DNA from: Ornatilinea apprima
Lineage (GTDB): Bacteria; Chloroflexota; Anaerolineae; Anaerolineales; Anaerolineaceae
Assembly: GCF_001306115.1 (NCBI RefSeq)
Contig: NZ_LGCL01000045.1
Location: forward strand, 1 to 64,000
Reading direction: 5' to 3'
Length of the DNA stretch: 64,000 nucleotides
Positions 1 through 8,985 of this stretch are shown here, in pieces. The notes under the pieces were generated by a model. That model searched no databases, was not told the origin of the DNA, and was given only the letters and a program-made list of their open reading frames with translations. Numbering within the stretch: position 1 is the stretch's first letter; each line of letters begins with the position of its first letter. The position numbers were made by a program, and so were the translations under genes.

Positions 1-254
1 TCCAATGCTCAATGCCAGTCTTCAAAGGCCCTCATCAAAACAGGCCTTGGGCCATTGCACTCCATAAGGCAATCTATGGCCGCTGAGCTCTCTCTTTTCC
101 AGATCTATGGATATTCGATACAGTAACTTTTACTTTGGATTCAAGCAATTTATACCGATCAGTAAGGAACGTCCTCCATCCGGTATACACTTCTGAATAT
201 TTGCTACAATAGAGGTAACCCGTCCCGCCGAGTGTCCCTTACCCTGGAGATGGA

Positions 255-1265
255 ATGAAGAAAAAGAAGAAAATGGATGAATGCACCTGCTCGTTTGGTG
301 CTGAGATCATAGAAAAACACCGCCAGGCTGTGGCCGCCGAAATTGATGGCGTTATTCAATCGGATGATATCGAATACATTCATCGCATGCGTGTCGCCAC
401 TCGCCGATTGCGCAGCGCCATTCCCCTCTTTCAGTCATGCTTCTCTAAAAATCAGGCCGCCGATTGGCTAAAACAATCCCGTGCTGTTACCCGCGCCCTC
501 GGAGAAGCCCGTGACCTGGACGTGCAAATCGAAAAACTGGACCAGGCCATCGCAGCTGTGAAAACCGTCCAGTTTCGGCCGGGCATGCGCCGCCTGCGCC
601 TGCGCCTCACGCAGAAACGCCTCTCCATTCACAACCACGTCATCGAAGCCATGCGCCAGCTTCAGGAGAGCCGCCTCTTGCCGCGCATTGAAACCACCCT
701 GGCCCCTTACCTCGTCACGCCAACCGGCCAGCCCCCCAGCTTGCCCCTCTACCAGTTAGCCGCCCAGGCCATCACCCAGCGTCTCGATATTTTCCTGGCC
801 TGCGAAGCCAGCATCTTTGACCCTAAAAACATCCACGAACTGCACCAAATGCGCATTGAGGCCAAACGCCTGCGCTACACCCTCGAAATCTTTGCCACCC
901 TTTACCCCGGCGAATGTAAATCCGAACTGAAAGCCATCAAAAGCGTTCAGGAACTACTGGGCGACATTCATGATTGCGATGTGTGGACCGAGTTTCTGCC
1001 TGAATTCATCACTCAGGAGACCTATCGCGCACTGGAATACCACGGCCACACTCGCGCGATGAACATTCTGCGCCCTGGCCTGCAGCACTTTCTCCAGTTC
1101 CAGCAGCAGACCCGCGCCGAGCTTTACCAACGCTTCCTCGTGGAGTGGCAGTCCTGGCAGCAGGAAAACGTCTGGCCGCAATTGCGGCAGATCGTTTCCG
1201 CCCCGCTTGATGTTTACCCCAATGAGTCCGCAACGGACGCGCCGCGGGAACAGCCATGCGAATAG
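255..1265 (+). CDS. CHAD domain protein
   Basis: CHAD (conserved histidine alpha-helical domain) protein of 336 residues, a helical fold known to bind inorganic polyphosphate through conserved His, Arg and Lys residues. Two internal repeats are visible: an N-terminal helix with IHRMRVATRRLRS (about residues 36-48) and a second half with LHQMRIEAKRLRYTLEIF (about 195-212). A GGAGATGGA ribosome site precedes the ATG, and the protein starts with a lysine run. Its last codons overlap the start of the next gene by 10 bases, so the two are probably translated together. With PhoU and PstB nearby, a role in polyphosphate or phosphate physiology is plausible but inferred. Confidence 0.88.
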   Translation: MKKKKKMDECTCSFGAEIIEKHRQAVAAEIDGVIQSDDIEYIHRMRVATRRLRSAIPLFQSCFSKNQAADWLKQSRAVTRALGEARDLDVQIEKLDQAIAAVKTVQFRPGMRRLRLRLTQKRLSIHNHVIEAMRQLQESRLLPRIETTLAPYLVTPTGQPPSLPLYQLAAQAITQRLDIFLACEASIFDPKNIHELHQMRIEAKRLRYTLEIFATLYPGECKSELKAIKSVQELLGDIHDCDVWTEFLPEFITQETYRALEYHGHTRAMNILRPGLQHFLQFQQQTRAELYQRFLVEWQSWQQENVWPQLRQIVSAPLDVYPNESATDAPREQPCE

Positions 1266-2014
1266 CCCTCATCGGAGATATCCACGCCAACCTCCCCGCT
1301 CTCGATGCTGTGCTTGCCCATGCGAATTCCCTGGGCATCACCCGCTTTTTGAACATTGGCGACATGGTGGGTTATAACGCCTTTCCCGAACAGGTTATTC
1401 AGCGCCTTCGTCAGCACAATGTAACCAGTATTCTAGGGAATTATGACCGGAAAGTGATTCAATTTCCTCAAAAGGGTGAAAAATGGAAGCAGACCAAACC
1501 CGGTCTCAAGTTGCAGGCGTTCCAATGGGCCTACGAACAACTCTCACCGGCCAGCCTGGCTTACCTGCATGCGCTGCCCGAGCAGCAAATCGTGGAAATT
1601 CAAGGCGTCTCTATTTTGCTCACCCACGGCAGCCCCGAATCGCGCAGTGAATATCTCACCCCGCTCACACCCCTTACCCGCCTGGAAGAGCTGGCCGCCA
1701 TGACCAGCGCTCGCGTCATTGTCTGCGGCCATTCCCATGTCCCTTTCACCCGCCACGCAGCCGGGCATCTCTTCATTAATACCGGCAGCATCGGCCGCCC
1801 GGACGACGGCGACCCGCGCGCCAGCTACGCGGTTCTCAACATGGACGAAGGCAAGCTCACCGTAACCCACCACCGCCTGGAATATGATACCCACCTGGCG
1901 GCGCAGGCCATTCGCGGCCAAAACCTGCCCGAAGAATTTGCCCAAATGGTGCTGCTTGGCCGCAGCCTGGATTGGGTTCTTGCCAACAGCCTGCCGCCCA
2001 TCCGCCCGGAATAG
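1256..2014 (+). CDS. metallophosphoesterase (YfcE/calcineurin-like)
   Basis: Calcineurin-like metallophosphoesterase of 252 residues. The metal-binding motifs appear in order: GDIHAN at residues 7-12, GDMVGY near 35, GNYD near 60, THGSP near 123 and GHSHVPF near 158, followed by NTGSIGRP. This is the arrangement of single-domain phosphodiesterases acting on small phosphate esters or cyclic nucleotides; the substrate cannot be told from sequence. The start codon lies inside the end of the CHAD gene, which argues for coupled translation. No signal peptide is seen, so it is cytoplasmic. Confidence 0.88.
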   Translation: MRIALIGDIHANLPALDAVLAHANSLGITRFLNIGDMVGYNAFPEQVIQRLRQHNVTSILGNYDRKVIQFPQKGEKWKQTKPGLKLQAFQWAYEQLSPASLAYLHALPEQQIVEIQGVSILLTHGSPESRSEYLTPLTPLTRLEELAAMTSARVIVCGHSHVPFTRHAAGHLFINTGSIGRPDDGDPRASYAVLNMDEGKLTVTHHRLEYDTHLAAQAIRGQNLPEEFAQMVLLGRSLDWVLANSLPPIRPE

Positions 2015-2056
2015 GTCAACTCATTTCCCCCTCTCTTTATCCGTCCGGCTGGGGAT

Positions 2057-2710
2057 TCAATTAAAATCGATGATTTTCCCGGTAATCACAAAATTGGTGC
2101 GGATGCAAATATTGGAAACCCGGTCTGCCATGCGTTCCAGGTTGTGCCCCGCCCATAACAAGTGATTGGCCTGCTCATTATGGCTGCTGTCTTGCGCGGT
2201 CAGCGACATCAAATCGTGGTACAACGCCTGGTATAAATTGTCCACGGCGGTATCTTCCCGTGGAATTTTCAACGCCAGATCCTGATCGCACTTAATGAAT
2301 GCTTCCACACCGCGTTCCAACATGCTCAACGCCCGATCTTTCATTTCTGGCAGATACTGCACCGGTTCCAGAAACGGCTCTTTGCCAATCAGCAGGTTGA
2401 TCTTCGCGATGCCTTTCGCATAATCCCCCATCCGCTCCAGATCGGTGATCACTTCCAAAGTGGAAGCCAACAGACGCAAATCATCTGCCAGCGGCTGCTG
2501 GGTAGAAATCAACAGCAGGCAGGCATATTCAATCTCAATGCGTTTATCATTGATCAGGAAATCATTGCGGTAAATGGATTCTGAAGCACGAAAGTCTTTG
2601 CGCATCAGCGCGCCAAGCGCGGCCGTGGTGGCTCGCTGCACCATGCCGTGCAAGAAAAGCACATCGTTCTTGATGGCCAGAATTTTCTTGTCCAGCGAAT
2701 TGCGCGGCAT
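2057..2710 (-). CDS. phoU: phosphate signalling protein PhoU (copy 1)
   Basis: PhoU of 217 residues, the all-helical adaptor that links the Pst phosphate transporter to the PhoR/PhoB kinase system. Two three-helix repeats are present, each with the E/DxxxD-type metal motif: DLERMGDYAKGIAKI (about residues 88-102) and NLERMADRVSNICIRT (about 190-205). It lies 23 bases downstream of pstB on the same strand, a classical pstB-phoU pair. The rest of the pst operon (pstS, pstC, pstA) is not in the window. A second phoU copy lies at 45.5 kb. Confidence 0.93.
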   Translation of the reverse strand: MPRNSLDKKILAIKNDVLFLHGMVQRATTAALGALMRKDFRASESIYRNDFLINDKRIEIEYACLLLISTQQPLADDLRLLASTLEVITDLERMGDYAKGIAKINLLIGKEPFLEPVQYLPEMKDRALSMLERGVEAFIKCDQDLALKIPREDTAVDNLYQALYHDLMSLTAQDSSHNEQANHLLWAGHNLERMADRVSNICIRTNFVITGKIIDFN

Positions 2711-2733
2711 ACGGCAAACAACCTGACGGGCGG

Positions 2734-3504
2734 CTAACCAAAACGCCCGGAGATATACTCTTCGGTTAATTTTTGACGCGGATTGGTGAAAATCTCCTCA
2801 GTCGGCCCATATTCCACCAAATATCCCGCCCGGTCTTCACCCATGTGAAAGAAAGCCGTGAAATCCGATGAGCGCGCCGCCTGCTGCATGTTATGAGTAA
2901 CAATCACGATTGTGTAGTTTTCTTTGAGCGTTTGCATCAGCTCTTCAATATGCAGCGTGGCCAGCGGATCCAGTGCCGAGGCCGGCTCGTCCATTAAAAT
3001 CATTTCCGGTTCCACGGCCAGCGCGCGGGCAATGCACAAGCGCTGCTGCGCCCCGCCCGAAAGGGCCAACCCCGATTTGTTCAAATCGTCTTTGACCTCA
3101 TCCCACAACGCGGCGGCCCGCAGGCTGCGCTCCACAATATCGTTCAAATCACTTGTGTTCTTAATCCCATGCATGCGCGGACCGTAGGCCACATTATCAT
3201 ATACCGACTTGGGAAACGGGTTTGGCCGTTGAAAGACCATACCCACGCGCCGGCGCAAATCGACCACATTGATGTCAAACAGGTTTTCTTCATCCATGTA
3301 CATTTCACCGTGCGTGCGCACACTGGGAATTAGATCATTCATCCGGTTAATCGAGCGCACAAAAGTACTCTTTCCACAGCCTGAAGGGCCAATGATCGCC
3401 GTGATGCGATTCTCAGGGATGTCCAGGGTGATATTGTTCAACGCCTGGAAATTTCCGTAGTACAAATTAAAATCAATCACCTTCAATTTTGTTTCAAGAG
3501 TCAT
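2734..3504 (-). CDS. pstB: phosphate ABC transporter ATP-binding protein PstB
   Basis: ABC ATPase of the high-affinity phosphate importer, 256 residues from the chosen ATG. Walker [10 protein letters not shown] sits near residue 40, the Q-loop [20 protein letters not shown] is typical of PstB, the signature is LSGGAQQR and Walker B is [13 protein letters not shown]. The ATG at 3504 is preferred because an AGGTG ribosome site lies just upstream; a GTG three codons earlier is the alternative. phoU follows directly. The membrane subunits and binding protein are absent nearby, so they must be encoded elsewhere. Confidence 0.93.
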   Translation of the reverse strand: MTLETKLKVIDFNLYYGNFQALNNITLDIPENRITAIIGPSGCGKSTFVRSINRMNDLIPSVRTHGEMYMDEENLFDINVVDLRRRVGMVFQRPNPFPKSVYDNVAYGPRMHGIKNTSDLNDIVERSLRAAALWDEVKDDLNKSGLALSGGAQQRLCIARALAVEPEMILMDEPASALDPLATLHIEELMQTLKENYTIVIVTHNMQQAARSSDFTAFFHMGEDRAGYLVEYGPTEEIFTNPRQKLTEEYISGRFG

Positions 3505-3709
3505 CCATTTCACCTGTTTATTCTAAGGTCAGCGGCTGACCGCGAGCGCCACCCGCCAATAGGTAAATTATAACTGGCATTTTCAATCCTGGGCGGTTTA
3601 ATCCTCCAATCGCGCTTCACACCATGCCGCCTATCCCCCATCAAAACACCGCTGTGAAACCCGCATTAGTGATACAATTCCCAGCGACAAACCCCACCCG
3701 GAGGAAAAC

Positions 3710-4645
3710 GTGATCGCCTCAGCCGCCCAAAAAGTTACCCGCAATATCCAAAAAGTGATTGTCGGCAAAGAACAATCCATACAGCTGCTGTTAACCGCCG
3801 TACTGTGTGAAGGCCACGTCCTCCTTGAAGACGTCCCCGGCACCGGTAAAACCACCCTGGCGCGCGCCCTGGCCGCCTCGCTTGGCTGCTCCTTTCAGCG
3901 CATCCAGTTCACTCCCGACCTGCTGCCTTCCGATGTAACCGGCCTGAGCTGGTTCAACCAAAAAACCCAGGAATTTGAATTTCGTCCCGGCCCCATCATG
4001 AGCCAGGTCGTTCTTTCAGATGAAATTAACCGCGCCACTCCGCGCACCCAATCGGCCCTGCTCGAAGCCATGCAAGAGCGCCAGGTAACCGCCGATGGCG
4101 CCTCGCGCCCGCTGCCGCGCCCGTTTCTTGTGCTGGCCACCCAAAACCCGGTCGAGTTGGAAGGTACCTTTCCACTCCCCGAAGCACAGCTCGACCGCTT
4201 TTTGATTAAAGTCAACCTGGGCTATCCCTCTCTGGATGAAGAAAACCATATCCTCGAACGCTTCCGTGCCGAAGACCCGCTGGAAAGCTTGCAGCCTGTT
4301 GTTTCCGCCGCCGAAATCCTCGACCTCATCCAGGAGCGCAAGCAGGTGCGCGTCGAAGACTCCCTCCGCGACTACATTGTGCGCGTCGCCCGCGCCACCC
4401 GCGAGAATAACGACATCCAGCTCGGCGCCAGCCCCCGCGCCACCCTCGCCCTTTACCAGACCGCGCAAGCCTGGGCCGCCATCCAGGGCCGCGATTACGT
4501 TCTCCCGGATGATGTTAAGCTGCTAACCCCGGTTGTCCTCAGCCACCGCCTGATCATCTCCGCCCAGGCACAGCTGCGCGGACGCACCGCCGAACAACTC
4601 ATTGATGATATTGTCAGCGCCGTGCCCGTGCCGGTTGAGGCCTGA
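3710..4645 (+). CDS. MoxR family AAA+ ATPase
   Basis: MoxR-type AAA+ ATPase of 311 residues starting at a GTG preceded by GGAGG. Walker A is EDVPGTGKTTLARALA (about residues 42-57), Walker B is VVLSDEINRATPRTQSALLEAMQER (positions about 99-123), and sensor and Arg-finger motifs ATQNP and LPEAQLDRF follow. MoxR proteins act as chaperones that activate or assemble partners carrying VWA or DUF58 domains. The DUF58 gene follows after one base, then a DUF4129 protein, giving the usual three-gene unit. Confidence 0.93.
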   Translation: MIASAAQKVTRNIQKVIVGKEQSIQLLLTAVLCEGHVLLEDVPGTGKTTLARALAASLGCSFQRIQFTPDLLPSDVTGLSWFNQKTQEFEFRPGPIMSQVVLSDEINRATPRTQSALLEAMQERQVTADGASRPLPRPFLVLATQNPVELEGTFPLPEAQLDRFLIKVNLGYPSLDEENHILERFRAEDPLESLQPVVSAAEILDLIQERKQVRVEDSLRDYIVRVARATRENNDIQLGASPRATLALYQTAQAWAAIQGRDYVLPDDVKLLTPVVLSHRLIISAQAQLRGRTAEQLIDDIVSAVPVPVEA

Positions 4646-4646
4646 C

Positions 4647-5855
4647 ATGTCTCTTCATCGCTCCTGGCCCATATTCGTCACCCTGTTCCTTGCCGGCGCG
4701 ATGCTGCGCCAGGAATGGCTGGTCATTTTTTCCGGAGCGTTCCTCCTCATTTTGCTTGCTGCTTCTCTATCGCGGCGTTTTGCCTTTCGCGGCGTAACTT
4801 ACCGCCGTCATTGGCATTATCGCCGCGGCTTCCCCGGCGAAGAAACCACACTTCGTGTGGAGATCGAAAACCGCAAACTGCTGCCGCTCACCTGGCTGCG
4901 CGCCAGCGACCAATGGCCCCTCGACGCCGCACCGGTGGATAAAAACGCGCTTTCACCCTCGAATATCGCCGGTCAGGGGCAGCTTGTCAACGCCCTCAGC
5001 CTTAAACCTGACGAAAAAGTTACCCGTACCTACCCCCTCCGCTTTCGTAAGCGCGGAGTTTACACCGTTGGCCCCGTAGACCTGGAAACCAGCGATATTT
5101 TCGGCCTGGCACCTCTGGAAAAACGCCTGTCGTATCCCGAAACCCTGACTGTCTTCCCGCAAATCCTGCCTCTCAACGCCCTGCGCCTTCCGGCGGACGA
5201 CCCCTTTGGCGAACGCGCCGCGCCACGCCGTCTCTTCGAAGACCCCACCCAACCGATGGGCGTGCGCCCTTACCAACCCGAAGACGATTTCCGCCACGTG
5301 CACTGGCCGGCCACCGCACGCTCTGGCGCTGTGCAGGTCAAAGTCTACCAACCGGTTACCTCGCACGTCCTCACCGTCTGTCTCAATGTCAGCACGTCAT
5401 ACCACGCCTGGCTTGGCACCAATCAGCACCTTCTCGAAGCGCTGATCAATGTCGCCGCCTCCGCCTGCTATCACGCCTTCAACAGCGGTTGCTCGGTTGG
5501 TTTGGTTTCCAACGGCTGTCTATCGCACGCCGACCGCCCCTTCCAGATTGCCCCAGGGCGCTCGTCCAACCAGCTTGCCACGCTGCTGCAATCGCTGGCT
5601 GCCGTTACGGTCTACACAACCGCACCGTTTGAAGATTTTCTTATCCGCAGCCTTCCAAAAATCCCCTACGGCTCAACGCTGATGATTGTTACCGCTTTAT
5701 TGCCTGACTCGCTGGTGGAATCGCTGATGCGCCTAAAAAAATACCGCCCGCACACCACTCTCATCTCCCTTGCCGAAAGCGCGCCCCCCACCTTGCCCGG
5801 CATTCAAACCATCCACCTGCCCTATTCTGAAGATTTGCTGGCCCATGCTCACTAA
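4647..5855 (+). CDS. DUF58 domain membrane protein
   Basis: DUF58 protein of 402 residues. Two short hydrophobic helices lie at the N-terminus (about residues 9-40), followed by an all-beta stretch and the DUF58 core with the hallmark VRPYQPEDDFRHVHWPATAR at about 205-224. The C-terminal part resembles a von Willebrand A fold. The ATG at 4647 follows the moxR stop by one base; an in-frame ATG further upstream would lie inside moxR. Partner of MoxR-type ATPases; the exact function is not established. Confidence 0.88.
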   Translation: MSLHRSWPIFVTLFLAGAMLRQEWLVIFSGAFLLILLAASLSRRFAFRGVTYRRHWHYRRGFPGEETTLRVEIENRKLLPLTWLRASDQWPLDAAPVDKNALSPSNIAGQGQLVNALSLKPDEKVTRTYPLRFRKRGVYTVGPVDLETSDIFGLAPLEKRLSYPETLTVFPQILPLNALRLPADDPFGERAAPRRLFEDPTQPMGVRPYQPEDDFRHVHWPATARSGAVQVKVYQPVTSHVLTVCLNVSTSYHAWLGTNQHLLEALINVAASACYHAFNSGCSVGLVSNGCLSHADRPFQIAPGRSSNQLATLLQSLAAVTVYTTAPFEDFLIRSLPKIPYGSTLMIVTALLPDSLVESLMRLKKYRPHTTLISLAESAPPTLPGIQTIHLPYSEDLLAHAH

Positions 5856-7287
5856 TCTTTCTACTCGTCTCGCTTCTAAACTCAGCCTCCGTCTGTGGAG
5901 TGAAATGGCCCTGCACCTGCTGCTGGCCATGTATGCCGTGTGGGTTTCGGCCTGGTATCGGCAACTTGTCGCGCCGCAAGCCTCAAGTTGGGCAATGGGG
6001 CTTATCTGGCTGCTGGTGCTCGCCGGGGGATATTGGCTCTCACGCGGGCTCGAAAAACTGCAGGACCGACCTGTCTTGCAGCGCTCCGCCGCCCTGCTGT
6101 GGATGGTCAGCATTATTTTCCTCACAGCGTTTCTGCTTCTTTTTCTCCCCTTGCGAGAAACACTTACCATGCAGCGCTGGATGGAATGGGCGTTCTCTAC
6201 CACCGAAAATTTCAACCGCGTCCTCGCGCACCTGGTGATCTTCGGCCTCAGCGCCTGGCGCTCCCTCGACCTGGGACAGCGTGTTTTCAGCCGCGAATTC
6301 ATTGAGAAAGAATTTCAACTGGGCAGCTTCGCCCTTCTCTTTTTCGGACTGATCTACTCTTCACAGCCCTCCTCCGCTCTGCTCATCCGCTTTGCCGCTT
6401 TTCTCTTCCTCGGCTTGCTCGCCCTCAGTATCGCGCGCATCGCCGAACAGGAAGCCGTGCGCGGAGGGCGCCTGCCCCGCTTTGCTTCGATTTGGCCACC
6501 TCTTCTTTTCGGGCTGGCTGTTCTGATTTCACTGACGGCGCTGCTCATCTCCATCTACGCCGCCCTACCCATCGCCTCGGTGCTGGCGCAAGCCGCCCTG
6601 CTGCTGCTCTCCGGGCTGGCGCTGCTCATCATCCTCATCCTTTCTCCGGTGCTGGCTCTCATCCTCGAAGCCGCGTACCGCTTCGGCCAAAAAGTCTTTG
6701 GTGATGTTCCTGACCTGATCCCTTACTCTGCCGCGCAGCAAGCCGCCGACCAGATGCTTGATACCGGCCAGCAGGCACTCGATATGGTCTCCACGCAAAA
6801 CGGCCGGCCAGTCTTGTTCATCGCCGCCGTGCTCTTCCTCATTGTCCTGATTTTTTTGAGCTTGCGCTTTCGCTATTACCGCCGCCAGCTGCGCGCCGAA
6901 GAGCAAACAGACCGCGTAAGAACGGCGCGCGCCTTGCGAACAGAGCGCCAATCTCCCACCTCCACGGCCGCCAGTCGGTGGATCTCTCCACGCAAGGCCC
7001 TCGCCGCCGCGCGCATTCGCCTCGCCTACGCGCGGCTCATTGAGCTGAGTGAGCGCCTTGGGCACCCGCGCCCCCCCGCTGCCACCCCTGCCGAATTCCT
7101 ACCCACGCTCCAGCTGCTCTTTCCAGACCATTCTGCTGACCTGGACTTGATGACCCATGCCTACCAGAAAGTGCGCTACGGCCAAATGCCCGAAACCCAG
7201 GCCGAAGTAGACAGCGTGCTTCAGGCCTGGAAACAGATCCAAAAAAGGGGAAATCAGATGGTTAAGCAGATGCACGCGAAGAAATAA
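5845..7287 (+). CDS. multi-pass membrane protein with C-terminal DUF4129-like domain
   Basis: Protein of 480 residues with about ten predicted membrane segments in its first 350 residues and one more at about 340-360, then a basic linker and a soluble C-terminal region (about 400-480) with ARIRLAYARLIELSERLGHPR and a YQKVRYGQ motif, as in DUF4129 domains found beside transglutaminase-like proteins. The start codon overlaps the end of the DUF58 gene by 11 bases. It completes a MoxR-DUF58-DUF4129 operon. Such operons often include a transglutaminase-like protein, which is missing here. Confidence 0.75.
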   Translation: MLTNLSTRLASKLSLRLWSEMALHLLLAMYAVWVSAWYRQLVAPQASSWAMGLIWLLVLAGGYWLSRGLEKLQDRPVLQRSAALLWMVSIIFLTAFLLLFLPLRETLTMQRWMEWAFSTTENFNRVLAHLVIFGLSAWRSLDLGQRVFSREFIEKEFQLGSFALLFFGLIYSSQPSSALLIRFAAFLFLGLLALSIARIAEQEAVRGGRLPRFASIWPPLLFGLAVLISLTALLISIYAALPIASVLAQAALLLLSGLALLIILILSPVLALILEAAYRFGQKVFGDVPDLIPYSAAQQAADQMLDTGQQALDMVSTQNGRPVLFIAAVLFLIVLIFLSLRFRYYRRQLRAEEQTDRVRTARALRTERQSPTSTAASRWISPRKALAAARIRLAYARLIELSERLGHPRPPAATPAEFLPTLQLLFPDHSADLDLMTHAYQKVRYGQMPETQAEVDSVLQAWKQIQKRGNQMVKQMHAKK

Positions 7288-7330
7288 AAAAAAAACCTGA
7301 TCTTTCCCGCCGGCAGCCCCCTCCGTCCCG

Positions 7331-7435
7331 GTGGTCAGACAAGCCAGCTACCTCTTCAACGGCGACGGCCGCCTGGCCCGGACTACCATATTGGCATCCG
7401 ATTCAAATTACCCAGGCAACCATCCGTTAACCTGA
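7331..7435 (+). pseudogene. possible RHS/YD-repeat remnant
   Basis: A 34-residue open stretch in the gap between the convergent DUF4129 and MutS-like genes reads VRQASYLFNGDGRLARTT, which resembles one YD/RHS repeat unit (pattern YxYDxxGRLxxxT). Nothing else of such a protein is visible. It may be a remnant of a lost wall-associated or toxin gene, or chance. Confidence 0.25.
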
Positions 7436-7473
7436 CACGCCGCAAAAAAAGAAAGAAAAGTGAAGAAGCCCTC

Positions 7474-8985
7474 TCAATCACGGTCTGCCCGTGATGCAAA
7501 CACGCGCTGGTAAACATCCAGACCAAAACTGGTTTGCAGCGGTTCTCCTTCATAGAGCTTAAAGGTCCGCCCCCCATCGGTTTGCCGGTCTGCTCGCAAA
7601 AAGATCGAAGTCAACGAGCCTTCTTCAAACATACTTTGGGCAAAATCAAATAAGTGGGTTACAAAAAATACTTTCACCTTGCGCTCTACCAGAGCGCGCA
7701 CAATTTGCCTGGCAATTTCCGACCCTTCCCGCTCATTGGTCGCGGCAAATGATTCATTAAACAACACCATCGAATGCTCTGCTAAGTGCCCAGCAATCGT
7801 ATTCATGCGCGACAATTCCTCATCCAATTTTCCGCTTTTCATTGTGGTGTCTTCTTCACGCTTAAAATGGGTGAAAAGTCCTTCGCAAAGGTTTGCGCGG
7901 TACGAAATCGCTGGCACAAACATACCGTTTTGCATCATAAGCTGAGCCAGCCCAATGCTCCGCAAGAAAGTTGATTTTCCGCCCTGGTTGGCGCCGGTGA
8001 TAATCAACAGATCTTTCCGGTCAGCTTCCAGGTCATTTCCAATCACTTTCTGCTGAAGATTCAACGCCAGGCACATGTCATACAAACCCTCAAAACATAG
8101 CTCGCGCTCCTCAGATCGCGCCGGGACAGGAAACGTGGCCGGTTCGCCCATCTGGCCCAACTGCTCATAAAGATTCATGCAGCCCAGGTAAAAGGCTAGC
8201 TCGGTTCTCAACAAAACCAGGAAATTGAGAATATGATCACAAGACTGTGCCAGCGCGTTGGCCACCAGGTTGATGCCGCGTTCGCGCAGCTCAGAAAGGG
8301 CTCTCGATCCGGCTTCGTCGCGATCGGCAATGGTATAGGAAAACTCTGGCGGTTGAATGGTGAACAGGCGATCAAACCAATTCGAATGATTTTCGGGCGG
8401 TTTGCGAAGAACGTAGTTGATTCCTTTGTTTGCCTGCCCCAGTTCCGCGCTGATCCAAACCCCATCACGGAATTTCAGTACGCGCAGGTGATTCTGAATT
8501 TCAAGAAAATAGGCGTCACTCAGCTCTCTTTGCAGCATCGCAAACAGGGTTTGAAATCCCTGCGAGTCAAATTGCGCGCCATACGTTTCAGATATGGCTC
8601 GCAGACGCTTTAATGTATCAGAGAACAACTGCAATACCTCAATGGAGCGGCTCAGAATCGAATCGGGAAATTTACAGAAGAACCCAAAATAGGCTTTCTT
8701 CTCTTTCTCGATCGCGTCGAGAGCAATATGGTATATTTCACGCACAATAGAAGGGTTTTTTAAGCAATCCTTCAGAATCGCCTGCCGATACAAAACTCTT
8801 TCCACGGTCATGGGCGCGTCACTCAACAACGCTTTGGTGGCAACCTCCAGCAGATATTTATCACCGCCGGCCATCGCGTTGAAAAGAAAATCAAGCTCCA
8901 GGTCCTGAACCAGAAAATCTTGATTGGTTCGCTGGGGACCTTTGAGATCAAAATCGCGGTCATTGAACATGAGATAAGCTTTCAT
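7474..8985 (-). CDS. MutS-like ATPase (second of a pair), fluoride-riboswitch operon
   Basis: MutS-family ATPase of 503 residues with no mismatch-recognition domain I; only lever/clamp-like helices and the C-terminal ATPase are seen. Walker A is TGANQGGKSTFLRSIGLAQ (about residues 327-345). The Walker B motif is MVLFNESFAATN, with Asn in place of the first acidic residue of the usual DE pair. A His-containing VFFVTHLFDF follows. It overlaps the upstream MutS-like gene by 4 bases (ATGA), so the two proteins are co-translated and may form a heterodimer. The operon leader carries a fluoride riboswitch. Canonical mismatch repair is unlikely; the actual substrate is unknown. Confidence 0.82.
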   Translation of the reverse strand: MKAYLMFNDRDFDLKGPQRTNQDFLVQDLELDFLFNAMAGGDKYLLEVATKALLSDAPMTVERVLYRQAILKDCLKNPSIVREIYHIALDAIEKEKKAYFGFFCKFPDSILSRSIEVLQLFSDTLKRLRAISETYGAQFDSQGFQTLFAMLQRELSDAYFLEIQNHLRVLKFRDGVWISAELGQANKGINYVLRKPPENHSNWFDRLFTIQPPEFSYTIADRDEAGSRALSELRERGINLVANALAQSCDHILNFLVLLRTELAFYLGCMNLYEQLGQMGEPATFPVPARSEERELCFEGLYDMCLALNLQQKVIGNDLEADRKDLLIITGANQGGKSTFLRSIGLAQLMMQNGMFVPAISYRANLCEGLFTHFKREEDTTMKSGKLDEELSRMNTIAGHLAEHSMVLFNESFAATNEREGSEIARQIVRALVERKVKVFFVTHLFDFAQSMFEEGSLTSIFLRADRQTDGGRTFKLYEGEPLQTSFGLDVYQRVFASRADRD

